DNA from: Pyramidobacter piscolens W5455
GTDB lineage: Bacteria > Synergistota > Synergistia > Synergistales > Dethiosulfovibrionaceae
Assembly (NCBI RefSeq): GCF_000177335.1
Contig: NZ_ADFP01000135.1
Coordinates: 1 to 64,000, forward strand
Reading direction: 5' to 3'
Length of the DNA: 64,000 nt
A model generated the notes under the pieces. The model made no database searches, had not been told where the DNA came from, and was given only the letters and a program-made list of their open reading frames with translations. Below, in pieces: positions 8,604-16,621 of the stretch. The translations under genes were made by a program, and so were the position numbers. Position 1 is the first letter of the stretch. Every line of letters begins with the position of its first letter.

Positions 8604-9173
8604 ATGTCCAAACGTTTTGAAATCTGTCTGGCCGGTTCCGGCGGCCAGGGCGTCATCACCGCGGCCATCATGGCCGGTGAAGCCGCGTCCATTTTCTGCG
8701 ACGGCCTTTACGCCGTGCAGACGCAGAGCTACGGCCCCGCGGCCCGCGGCGGCTCGGCGAAAGCCGAAGTCGTGATCTCCGACGAGCCTATCGATTACCC
8801 CAAGCCTATCAATCCCGATCTGATGATCTGTTTGACCGGCGGCGCCGCCGACAAGTACGCCGGCGACGTGAAGCACGGCGGCCGTTTGATTCTCGACAGC
8901 TTTGCCGTCGAAGAGGTGCCGGTGGTGGATGCGAACATCTATCAGCTTCCCATCATCCAGACGGCCCGCGACAAGATCGGCCGCGAGATCGTCACCAACA
9001 TGGTCGCTCTCGGCATGATCGCCCGCGTGCTTGAGCTCGAGGGCATGATGAAACCCGAAGCCGTCCGCAAGGCCATGCTCGACCGCGTTCCCAAGGGCAC
9101 GGAAGAATTGAATTCCAAGGCCTTCGACGAAGGCTACAGCATGTTCAAGGACGCTCCCGCCCATATGCAGTAA
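8604..9173 (+). CDS. korC: 2-oxoacid:acceptor oxidoreductase gamma subunit
   Basis: The gamma domain of the oxidoreductase, recognised by GSGGQGVITAAIMAGEAAS at the N-terminus and QSYGPAARGGSAKAEVVIS near residue 48; 189 residues is usual. It closes the delta-alpha-beta-gamma operon and is followed within 25 bp by a strong terminator. Confidence 0.92.
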   Translation: MSKRFEICLAGSGGQGVITAAIMAGEAASIFCDGLYAVQTQSYGPAARGGSAKAEVVISDEPIDYPKPINPDLMICLTGGAADKYAGDVKHGGRLILDSFAVEEVPVVDANIYQLPIIQTARDKIGREIVTNMVALGMIARVLELEGMMKPEAVRKAMLDRVPKGTEELNSKAFDEGYSMFKDAPAHMQ

Positions 9174-9193
9174 GTTCCGGGCGCAGAAATAGA

Positions 9194-9228
9194 AAATCCT
9201 CCGCTCTGTTTCGGGCGGAGGATTTTTT
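9194..9228 (+). terminator. Rho-independent terminator of the kor operon
   Basis: An 11-bp stem (AAATCCTCCGC with its complement) followed by a T run (GATTTTTTG). Confidence 0.85.
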
Positions 9229-9312
9229 GTGCCGTGCGCGCATCGGCCGGGAGAATATTCCCGACGGAACGGGTATAATGGGCGAAAGAAAAGAGAACAA
9301 GGGAGGTCCCAC

Positions 9313-10938
9313 ATGGAACAACTTTATATCGACAGAATGAACTCCGCCGGTCAGGGGATCGGCCGGGCCGCCGACGGGCGGACCGTGTTCGTGGAGGGAG
9401 CGCTGCCGGGGGAAACGGCGGTCATCGCCGTGCGGCAGGAAAAGAAAAGCTACATTCAGGCGCGCGTCGAGCGCGTCGTGGAAGCCAACCCGGAGCGCCG
9501 CGAACCGTCCTGCCGCTGGTACCGCAGTTGCGGCGGCTGCCAGCTCCAGCACGCCGAATATACGTTGCAGTGTCAGATCAAAGCGATGCTGGCCGCCGAC
9601 GCCCTGCGCCGCATCGGCGGCTTCGAGATCGACGGCGAGATCCCCTGCGTGCCCTCACGGAACGAATGGCGTTACCGCAACAAAGCCTCCTTCCCCGTGC
9701 GCGCTCGCGGACGTGCCGGCGACGTCGGCTTTTTCAAACGCGGCTCGCACGAGATCGTTCCCGTCGACCGCTGCCCGGTCATCTGCGACCGCGCGAACAA
9801 ACTGTACGCCGTCGTCAAGAACATGATCAATTACGGCCGCTTCTGCTGCTACGACGAAAAGAGCAACAGCGGCTGGCTGCGGCACGTCGTCATCCGCAGC
9901 GCCCGCGACGGCGAGGAACTCCTGCTGATCCTCGTCGCCGCCGCCCGGCCCGAGGGCGGCGCGCTCGAGTCGCTCGAACGGCTCTACGATCATCTCAAAG
10001 AGCGCTTTCCGGAACTGCGCGGGCTTGTCGTCAACGTCAATCCCGACGAGGGCAACGTCATCATCGGCGCAGAGTCCGTGCTCGTCAAAGGCGAAGACCG
10101 CCTGACGGAGCGGCTGGGAAATTTCAGACTGGATTACGACGGCACGTCGTTCTTTCAGGCGAACCCGGGGCAGGCGGAACAGCTCTTTGCGTATGCCGCC
10201 AGCCTGGCGGAAGGACAGAACCTGCTCGAACTCTACTGCGGCGTCGGCGCGCTGACGGCGTTCCTGTCTCGGAAAGCGAAGACCATCAGGGCGGTGGAAG
10301 TATGGGCCTCCGCCGTCGCGCTGGCCCGGGAAAACGGCGAGTCCAACCGGATCGAAGGGCTGACCGTGCTTCAGGGCGCGGCGGAAAACGTCGTTGCCCC
10401 CGCCGATCTCGAAGGCATCGACTGCGTCGTCGTCGATCCGCCCCGCGCCGGCTGCGACAAAAGCCTGATCGAGACCATCGCCGCCAGCCGCGTGCCGCGC
10501 GTCCTCTACATCTCCTGCAACCCCGCCACCCTCGCCCGCGACGCCGCCCTCCTGCGCGACGCCGGCTACGTCCTCGACATGGACAGCCTCAAAGTCTTCG
10601 ACATGTTCCCGCAGACCTGTCATGTGGAGACGGTATGTTTATTGTCCAAACTCCACGAGGCGAAGCATCATGTGAGTGTGACATTGGATATGGATGAGAT
10701 AGATATCACTTCTGCAGAAAGCAAGGCTACTTACGAGGAGATTAAGGAGTATGTGGCTGAGCATAATGAAGGGATGAAGGTAAGTAGTCTTTATATAGCG
10801 CAGGTGAAGAGGAAGTGTGGATTAGAACTTGTAGAGAACTTTAATCTGCCAAAGTCGGAGGATGCAAAACATCCACAGTGTCCTAAGGAGAAGGAAGATG
10901 CTATTGTGGAGGCTTTGAAGGCTTTTCAGATGATATAG
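9313..10938 (+). CDS. rlmD: 23S rRNA (uracil-C5)-methyltransferase RlmD with foreign C-terminal tail
   Basis: SAM-dependent m5U methyltransferase. It has an N-terminal TRAM-like domain, a four-Cys Fe-S cluster (C...CGGCQLQHAEY, about residues 63-72), the SAM motif ELYCGVGALTAF and the catalytic ISCNPATLARD near residue 400. A TATAAT lies at 9274 and GGGAGG precedes ATG 9313. The enzyme normally ends soon after QTCHVETV. Here it continues about 100 residues in visibly AT-rich DNA, ending KALKAFQMI-like. As I recall, this tail (KVSSLYIAQVKRKCG, PQCPKEKEDAI) occurs on Firmicutes rlmD genes and beside mobile elements. The composition break at about 10620-10640 marks an insertion junction. Confidence 0.9.
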   Translation: MEQLYIDRMNSAGQGIGRAADGRTVFVEGALPGETAVIAVRQEKKSYIQARVERVVEANPERREPSCRWYRSCGGCQLQHAEYTLQCQIKAMLAADALRRIGGFEIDGEIPCVPSRNEWRYRNKASFPVRARGRAGDVGFFKRGSHEIVPVDRCPVICDRANKLYAVVKNMINYGRFCCYDEKSNSGWLRHVVIRSARDGEELLLILVAAARPEGGALESLERLYDHLKERFPELRGLVVNVNPDEGNVIIGAESVLVKGEDRLTERLGNFRLDYDGTSFFQANPGQAEQLFAYAASLAEGQNLLELYCGVGALTAFLSRKAKTIRAVEVWASAVALARENGESNRIEGLTVLQGAAENVVAPADLEGIDCVVVDPPRAGCDKSLIETIAASRVPRVLYISCNPATLARDAALLRDAGYVLDMDSLKVFDMFPQTCHVETVCLLSKLHEAKHHVSVTLDMDEIDITSAESKATYEEIKEYVAEHNEGMKVSSLYIAQVKRKCGLELVENFNLPKSEDAKHPQCPKEKEDAIVEALKAFQMI

Positions 10939-11231
10939 TGGTCTATTATAATTTGTCACGGCACATTAGGAAAATTTGTTCTGAAACTCGCATGAACACT
11001 GGCTTTTTCGGCGTCAGAAATGCATTTGGAACGGAAAAATGAATATGATGGATCCCCCGGGTCGTGGATATGACATTTTGATGATGTTGTAGAAGTGAGC
11101 TGGTGGATTATAATTTGGTTATAGATAATTCAATTTAGTTATTTGGAAGGGAAATGACTAAATTGGGATGATGTACTCGTATTATTATTCCGATAAAAGA
11201 ATATAATAAAAACAATGGGAGGAGAAGACAT

Positions 11232-12248
11232 ATGCGTGGGGCAAGATGTATAAAACAGTTACTTGAGCATAGTAAAAAATCATATATTTCAGCAATTGAT
11301 ACATATAACAGAATTGGATCTGTTTGTAGAATTGAAGGTTTTGTTTTTTACATGACTAATGCTTGGGAGCTTATTCTTAAAGCAAGAATGATACAACTAT
11401 CTGGCGATGTGAAATGTATTTACAGTAAAACTAAACATGGAAATCGACAAGACACGAAGAGCATAGATGAATGCATTAAATATGTTTTTCAGAATGAAAT
11501 AGATCCTGTTAGAAGAAATATAGAGTGGATTTCTGAATTGAGAAATGAAGCTGTGCATTTCATGATTTCAGAACTAGAAAGCATATATATCTCATATTTT
11601 CAATCGTCGGCAATCAATTACAGTGGATGTCTTGAAGAGTGGTTTGCTATAGATATTAATAAAGAATTTGATTTCCCGATTTTATCTTTATTTACTCTGA
11701 CTGTAGATAAGATAGTTGATGTAAAAACATTAAAGGGTAAGTACGATAAGAATGTTATTGATTTTGTAGTAGAACAGCAAACCCTAGATAGAGAGATTAG
11801 AAAATCAGATATTGATAACACAAAGGCTCGAATGTACGTCCCAGTTGAATATAAAGCTGCAATTGTAAAGAATCCAAATGATGCAGATATGCTGTTTGGA
11901 AAAGAGGGAGATAAGAGGACACATTTGCTATTTGTTGACACACCTAAAGATGTAGATAAGACACATCCATATGTATTTGCAGATGTGAATCACCGGCTTC
12001 AAGAAAAGTTTGATTATTCTGTATTCCCATTAAAAGGCAAATTACAGGCGCATGATCTTATGTGTGTTACAACTGTGAACCACTTAAATGACAACCAGAG
12101 ATATGTATACAGATTAAAGAAACCAGTTGTTATTAGATATTCAGAGCTTTTTATGAACTATATGATTGCTAATATAGAAAAGAATTCTAAATTTCTTTTT
12201 ACGATGAGAGAAAGATATAGGAAAGAAAAGTCGAAAGAGAGAAAATAG
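11232..12248 (+). CDS. DUF3644-like protein with HEPN-type R-x4-H motif
   Basis: A 338-residue protein of unknown function in AT-rich DNA. The N-terminal region (ArgCysIle...KKSYISAIDTYNRI, then EGFVFYMTNAWELILKARMI near residue 40) resembles DUF3644. ISELRNEAVHFMI near residue 105 contains R-N-x3-H, the signature of HEPN RNase-like domains. The C-terminal half is basic and ends RERYRKEKSKERK. AT-rich promoter-like sequence and GGGAGGAG precede the ATG. The HTH gene follows 11 bp later, suggesting a two-gene operon. Family call is from memory; a nuclease or defence role is inference. Confidence 0.6.
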   Translation: MRGARCIKQLLEHSKKSYISAIDTYNRIGSVCRIEGFVFYMTNAWELILKARMIQLSGDVKCIYSKTKHGNRQDTKSIDECIKYVFQNEIDPVRRNIEWISELRNEAVHFMISELESIYISYFQSSAINYSGCLEEWFAIDINKEFDFPILSLFTLTVDKIVDVKTLKGKYDKNVIDFVVEQQTLDREIRKSDIDNTKARMYVPVEYKAAIVKNPNDADMLFGKEGDKRTHLLFVDTPKDVDKTHPYVFADVNHRLQEKFDYSVFPLKGKLQAHDLMCVTTVNHLNDNQRYVYRLKKPVVIRYSELFMNYMIANIEKNSKFLFTMRERYRKEKSKERK

Positions 12249-12259
12249 GAGAACATGCT

Positions 12260-12418
12260 ATGGAGTACATGACAACCGTAGAAATGTCAAAAATCTGGGA
12301 TATTACATCCAGAAGAATTGGTGTCCTTTGTTCTGAAGGACGTATAGATGGTGCAATTAAGAAGGGAAAGACTTGGTTAATACCAGCCGGTACAGAGAAG
12401 CCAGCTGATGCTAGGTAG
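12260..12418 (+). CDS. Small helix-turn-helix protein (52 aa)
   Basis: Starts ATG 12260 with AGGAG 7 bases upstream. The product reads [20 protein letters not shown] then [19 protein letters not shown], a HTH_17-like excisionase/MerR-type fold. Similar domains often stand at the N-terminus of longer proteins (for example Fic proteins), ending at a KPADAR-like linker exactly where this one stops. It may therefore be a complete small DNA-binding protein or the remains of a longer gene cut at the junction with the integrase. It lies 11 bp behind the DUF3644-like gene. Confidence 0.65.
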   Translation: MEYMTTVEMSKIWDITSRRIGVLCSEGRIDGAIKKGKTWLIPAGTEKPADAR

Positions 12419-13494
12419 AGGAAGAACTGAAACCCGGCAGCTTAAGCAACGGAACGGTATCTGCGTATCAGGAAACGGTGGAACGCATCAAGCAGTTTCC
12501 CAGCGGAGAGAGAAAGCTGAAAACCGTTACCCCGGAGCATCTGCAATCGTTCCTTGATCTGCTCTCCTTCGGAGGGAACGATGCGAACGGAAAAGAGGTA
12601 CAACCCATCAGCAAAGGCTATATGCGGCTGTTCTCGGCGGTGCTGCAAGGCGCATTTCGGTTCGCGGTATTCCCCAAGCGGCTCTTAAGCTACAATCCCA
12701 TGCAGTATGTGGTCATGCGGAAGAAGCAGGAAAGCTGCGAACTGTTCTCGGATGACAACAGTGACGAGCTGGCGGTTCCCACCATCACCTACGGGCAGTA
12801 TGTTGCTCTGACGGACTGGCTCAAAAAGAAAAACAATCCGGCGCTTCTGCCCATTCAGATCGCCTACTTCACCGGACTTCGGATCGGAGAAGTATGTGCG
12901 CTGACCTGGCAGGACATTGATTTGAAAGAACAGGTCATCACAGTGCGGCGCAGTATGCGCTACAACGGGGCAAGACACAAGACGGAGATCGGTCCCACCA
13001 AGCGGAGCAAGATACGCACAGTGGACTTCTGTGACGCGTTGGCGGAAATTCTGAAAAGGGCCAGGACTGAACAGCACAAAAACCGTTTTCAGTACGGGGA
13101 GCTTTACAGTCTGAACTACTGCAAAGAGGTACAGGAAAAGGGCCGCAGCTACTACGAGCTGTACACACTGGGGATGACGGAAGAAGTACCGGAGGACTAC
13201 AAGGAGTTCTCTTTTGTCTACCTCCGTCCAGACGGGGCTTATGAATCCGCAAGTACGGTCAGCACTATGTGCCGGAAAGCGCAGGAAAAAGTTCTGGGCC
13301 TTGAGGACTTCCATTTCCATACACTCAGACACACGTTCACGAGCAACCTGCTGTCAAATGGCGCACAGCCGAAGGACGTACAGGAGCTTCTAGGACATGC
13401 GGATGTGAGTACCACAATGAATATCTACGCACACGTGACAAAGGAAGCAAAACGCACCTCCGCAAGACTGCTGGATAAAGTGGTCGGCGAGTAA
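12415..13494 (+). pseudogene. Tyrosine recombinase (integrase), 5'-truncated
   Basis: The catalytic core is complete: [14 protein letters not shown] (Arg), [12 protein letters not shown] (H-x-x-R) and [17 protein letters not shown] (His and Tyr nucleophile). The frame opens directly after the HTH stop and reads [18 protein letters not shown], the core-binding domain, without a proper start or ribosome site. The usual N-terminal arm-binding domain is missing. The first possible start is GTG 12478 (338 residues). Composition is richer in GC than the preceding genes, so the junction at about 12415 joins two DNA sources. Probably inactive, though a shortened product is possible. Confidence 0.85.
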
Positions 13495-13645
13495 AAAAGA
13501 AAAGCTTTCCCTTGTTTTGCCGGATAAGGGCAAAAACAAGGGAAAGTAGTCGAAATCGGAGCGTTGGAACAGCGAACTTCCTTGAAATATCAGGGATTTT
13601 GAGGATTGGGATAGACAAACTGGAATTTGGAGGGGGACAATCAAG

Positions 13646-13960
13646 GTGAATGAAATTAATGAATATGTTCGCGATAGTTTTTCTGAATCCGGCGATATTG
13701 TCATAAAATCTATGATGGGCGGATACCTTGTATATTTTAATGGTAAGCTGATAGGTGACATTTGCAATAATGAACTGTTTTTAAAGAGAACGCCGACATC
13801 GGACAGACTGCTTGCAGATTCCGAACTGCGTTATCCGTATGAAGGTTCAAAGACCCTGATGCATGTATTTGATAGTTTTGATGATAAGGCTCTAATTCTG
13901 GAACTTCTGGATGGTATGTATGCTGAACTTCCGGAAAAGAAACCCGCGAAAGCCAGATGA
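13646..13960 (+). CDS. TfoX/Sxy N-terminal-domain protein, copy 1
   Basis: 104 residues matching the TfoX N-domain pattern: IVIKSMMGGYLVYFNGKLIG, then LFLKRTPTSDRLL and a C-terminal LLDGMYAELP. Full-length TfoX regulates competence in Gammaproteobacteria, but isolated N-domain proteins are common and their role is unclear. The start codon is GTG 13646 with GGAGGGGG upstream. A related protein lies at 14467, beyond a VOC gene. Confidence 0.8.
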   Translation: MNEINEYVRDSFSESGDIVIKSMMGGYLVYFNGKLIGDICNNELFLKRTPTSDRLLADSELRYPYEGSKTLMHVFDSFDDKALILELLDGMYAELPEKKPAKAR

Positions 13961-14017
13961 GAAAGACAAATCCCAGTTTATTTAGATGAAAGTTAATTAG
14001 AAATTATGGAGGTAGTA

Positions 14018-14446
14018 ATGAATAAGATTACCTGTATTTGTTTAGGTGTTAGAGATATGGCAAGGTCAATAAAGTTTTACAGAGATGGTTTAGGATATAA
14101 GACTAACTGTAAAGAAAATAATCCGCCAATATGTTTTTTCGATACTCCAGGAACAAAATTTGAACTATTTCCTCTGGAACAATTAGCAAAAGATATTGAT
14201 GAGAATAATCCACCAAAGGGAAATGGATTTTCCGGAATTACATTAGCTTACAATGTTGAACACAAAGAAGATGTTGATAGTGTAATAGAATTAGTGCGAA
14301 ATGCTGGTGGAAGAATTGTAAAAGAACCACAAAACACCTTTTGGGGTGGTTATCATGCATATTTTTCTGATCTAGATGGATATTACTGGGAAGTTGCATG
14401 GGGTTCAAATTTTAAGTTTGATGAAAATGGACTATTGAAATTCTAA
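14018..14446 (+). CDS. VOC (glyoxalase/bleomycin-resistance) family protein
   Basis: 142 residues with the two-repeat VOC pattern: CLGVRDMARSIKFYRDGLGY at the N-terminus, FELFPLE, and C-terminal GYHAYFSDLDGYYWEVAWG carrying the metal-ligand Glu. Start ATG 14018 has GGAGG five bases upstream; the in-frame ATG at 14006 overlaps that site and is unlikely. Strongly AT-rich, unlike the core genome. Substrate unknown. It sits between two TfoX-domain genes. Confidence 0.85.
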   Translation: MNKITCICLGVRDMARSIKFYRDGLGYKTNCKENNPPICFFDTPGTKFELFPLEQLAKDIDENNPPKGNGFSGITLAYNVEHKEDVDSVIELVRNAGGRIVKEPQNTFWGGYHAYFSDLDGYYWEVAWGSNFKFDENGLLKF

Positions 14447-14466
14447 TAATTGAAGAAGATATAAAA

Positions 14467-14784
14467 ATGGCTTCAAGCAAAGAATACTTAGATTTTATTT
14501 TAGAACAAGTATCTGAATTAGATAGTATTAGTTATAAAGCCATGATGGGAGAATTTATTATTTATTACAATGGAAAAATTATTGGTGGAATATATGATGA
14601 TAGATTACTTGTTAAACCTGTGCAATCTGCGATAAATTATATGCCAAATGCAGTGTATGAGTTGCCGTATGATGGAGCAAAAGAAATGCTTCTAGTAGAT
14701 GATGTTGATAATAAAGAGTTTCTAATTGGTTTGTTTGATGCTATGTATGATGACTTGCCGTTACCTATGCAAAAAAAGAAATAA
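14467..14784 (+). CDS. TfoX/Sxy N-terminal-domain protein, copy 2
   Basis: 105 residues: SYKAMMGEFIIYYNGKIIGG near the N-terminus, LLVKPVQSA, then LFDAMYDDLPLP. It is clearly related to the protein at 13646 but divergent and more AT-rich, so the two are not a recent tandem duplication. It starts 20 bp after the VOC gene and probably shares its transcript, ending at the hairpin at 14835. Confidence 0.82.
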   Translation: MASSKEYLDFILEQVSELDSISYKAMMGEFIIYYNGKIIGGIYDDRLLVKPVQSAINYMPNAVYELPYDGAKEMLLVDDVDNKEFLIGLFDAMYDDLPLPMQKKK

Positions 14785-14834
14785 ATAATTCATAGGTTTG
14801 TAGAGCAAGCAAAACTGAATATCAAAGATTTAAA

Positions 14835-14866
14835 ACGATAGAAATTTAACCATCTATCGTCTTTTT
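14835..14866 (+). terminator. Terminator after the TfoX-VOC-TfoX cluster
   Basis: Stem ACGATAG/CTATCGT (14835-14841 with 14854-14860) followed by CTTTTTC. Confidence 0.75.
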
Positions 14867-14900
14867 CTATGCCCAAAAATAAAAGAGAGGAGGTGCAAAA

Positions 14901-15017
14901 GTGGAATTTGTTTATTTTTATAACAGGGACGGAGAACGCTTCAGTTACTATATGATGCCGAAAATCCTTGTAACATCAGAATCCCGTATTGAACAGCTTG
15001 AGCAAGCCTTTGAATAG
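14901..15017 (+). CDS. Small unrecognised ORF (38 aa)
   Basis: GTG start with GAGGAGG seven bases upstream; product begins MEFVYFYNRDGERFSYYMMP and ends IEQLEQAFE. No family recognised. It is followed 11 bp later by a HEPN-like pseudogene with its own ribosome site, so the two may be one operon. Supported only by the ribosome site and spacing. Confidence 0.45.
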   Translation: MEFVYFYNRDGERFSYYMMPKILVTSESRIEQLEQAFE

Positions 15018-15028
15018 GAGGTGATGGT

Positions 15029-15453
15029 ATGTACGATACGTCACTCACGCGAATGTCATTACCTACGGAGCGATACCGTTTACTTCTAGGGACGGCGCTT
15101 AGCGTGTTCAGTTCAAACAATAGCTTTGTGATTGAGAACATCTTGCATACGGATGATTCGTATTCATGGTTCAAGCTGATTGACAAGGAATCGGGCACTT
15201 GAAGCCCTACATAGCGAAGACAATTACGCAGAAAGTCGGCTCAGATATTGCCGACAAGTTCGCGGAGATTGTTGAAATGCGGAATCGCATTATCCACGGG
15301 TTTCGCTGCACATCGCCTGAAAGTGAGCAGGTGATTGCAACAAAGGAACGCAGCAGCGGCAGGCAGTTTTATATCACTGAGGAGTACATGATACGTTTTA
15401 TACACATGAATGAGGAATTGTCCGACATGCTATATGAGTATCGTGGCTATTGA
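15029..15453 (+). pseudogene. HEPN-like protein broken by a one-base frameshift
   Basis: The first frame (ATG 15029, 57 residues) ends with KLIDKESGT and a stop at 15200-15202. The second, overlapping frame (from 15199) continues LKPYIAKTITQKVGSDIADK. Adding one A in GGCACTTG would give the continuous reading ESGNLKPYIAK, so a single-base loss is the simple explanation. The second part has MRNRIIHGF, an R-N-x3-H HEPN motif. Intact, it would be about 141 residues. Programmed frameshifting is possible but no classic slippery site is seen. Confidence 0.6.
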
Positions 15454-15545
15454 TTGACTGATTGCTCTTGATGCGAGCATTGCCCGATGTCTACCATGGT
15501 ATCGTGTTGCTAAATAAAACATAAACTTAAACAGAGACAAAAACT

Positions 15546-15794
15546 ATGGAAAAACAAAAGAAGCTCAAGGCCTTCGGCTATGTCCGCGTCTCGACGCGCA
15601 TGCAGGTCGAAGAGGGATATTCCCTCAGCCTGATCGATCTTGGCGCTGCTGTGATCGTGATTGAGCATGATCTTGATGTCATTCGGAATGCTGATTACAT
15701 TATCGACATGGGGCCGGGAGGCGGACTTTCCGGAGGAAGGATCATTGCCGAGGGGACGCCGGAGGATATCCGCGGATCCAATAATTGTATGTGA
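15546..15794 (+). pseudogene. Chimeric remnant: serine recombinase N-terminus joined to a UvrA fragment
   Basis: The frame begins [20 protein letters not shown], the catalytic N-terminus of a large serine recombinase with its active-site Ser. Within about 28 residues it changes to [20 protein letters not shown] and [19 protein letters not shown], the C-terminal ATPase part of UvrA or a UvrA-like protein, and stops soon after GTPEDI. Both partners are truncated, so this is a deletion or recombination scar read as one frame, not a functional gene. Confidence 0.75.
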
Positions 15795-15886
15795 GATGTG
15801 CACTTATGATACGGCCCGTTTCGGCCAGCTCAAGAAGAATATTTCCGTCATCATCGATACCATAAAAAACTTAACGGAGGTGCCTC

Positions 15887-16315
15887 ATGAACATAACGGA
15901 CCAAAGGGAAAAAACAGTCGAACGCTGGTTTGCCATGTGGCTTCGCAAGGACGGTTCCGGGATCGGCGCGGTATTCGAGGAAGACGCCCTTTACATCGAA
16001 AGCTGGGGGCCTCAGTATGAAGGCCTCGAAAAGATCGGAAAATGGTTCCGCGAGTGGAACACGCGCGGGCGAGTCCTGCGGTGGGATATCAGGCGATATT
16101 TCCACAGCGGTGCCACAACGGTCGTCGAATGGGACTTTAAGGATGAAATGGCCGGCGGCACGGTCGAAGAATTTGAGGGAATGTCTCTCATCGAGTGGTC
16201 GCCGGGGAACAAAATCGCTTTTTTGAAGGAGTTCGGCTGCAACAAAAAACGTTACGATCCTTATCGAAACGGAGAAAAACCGGTCTTTCCCGACGAAGAG
16301 GCGAAATGGTTTTGA
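15887..16315 (+). CDS. NTF2-like / SnoaL-like protein
   Basis: 142 residues: QREKTVERWFAMWLRKDGSG, FEEDALYIESWGPQYEGLEK and VVEWDFKDEMAGGTVEEFEG fit the nuclear-transport-factor-2-like fold with a cone-shaped pocket. GGAGG stands seven bases before ATG 15887. Such proteins are isomerase-like or unassigned; no substrate can be named. It lies at the right edge of the island with composition near that of the core genome. Confidence 0.75.
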   Translation: MNITDQREKTVERWFAMWLRKDGSGIGAVFEEDALYIESWGPQYEGLEKIGKWFREWNTRGRVLRWDIRRYFHSGATTVVEWDFKDEMAGGTVEEFEGMSLIEWSPGNKIAFLKEFGCNKKRYDPYRNGEKPVFPDEEAKWF

Positions 16316-16351
16316 CTGACCGCACGTCCTGGGCGCAATGAAGATGAGCAT

Positions 16352-16621
16352 ATGATCAACGGGGACGAGAAAACGCAAAATCGGGTTCTGTTTTGCACGT
16401 GTACGGACGTGAAATTCCCGAACCATCCTAACAACCACAGCAGAGGGTGCGAGCCGTGTATCGCCAAAAATCTTGCGCAGGTCAAGATCCCGACCTGCTT
16501 CTTTAAGAAAGTTGACCCGGAATACAGGGGACCGGGGTACTTTATGAAGGATTTTGCTGCATTGGTCATGCGTAAGAACGAAACCGAAAATGAACGCCAA
16601 GAGCCTCATACTATTTCTTGA
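16352..16621 (+). CDS. Cys-rich small protein (DUF6485-like)
   Basis: 89 residues with FCTCTDVKFPNHPNNHSRGC, CEPCIAKNLAQVKIPTCFF and KDFAALVM. The Cys spacing recalls the DUF6485 group of small putative metal-binding proteins (from memory). The last four residues and the TGA lie inside the repeat element that starts at 16609, so the element has replaced the original C-terminus or landed at the natural end. There is a weak ribosome site before ATG 16352. Confidence 0.55.
   Translation: MINGDEKTQNRVLFCTCTDVKFPNHPNNHSRGCEPCIAKNLAQVKIPTCFFKKVDPEYRGPGYFMKDFAALVMRKNETENERQEPHTIS

Larger units (their letters stand above)
10617..16608. mobile_element. Mosaic, decayed genomic island inserted at the rlmD 3' end
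   Basis: From about 10.62 kb the DNA turns AT-rich inside rlmD and stays atypical or mixed until about 15.5 kb. Cargo includes DUF3644/HEPN-like and HTH proteins, a truncated tyrosine integrase, two TfoX-domain proteins, a VOC protein, a frameshifted HEPN-like gene and a serine-recombinase remnant. Streptococcal integrative elements that use the rum (rlmD) 3' end are known, so the location is a plausible attachment site. The right end is uncertain: 15.5 kb by composition, or 16.6 kb where the repeat element begins. I found no clear second att copy. Confidence 0.65.

Noticed and set aside
9241-9260. Short palindrome CGGGA...TCCCG before rlmD as an operator
   Set aside because: Only five paired bases; expected by chance in GC-rich DNA.
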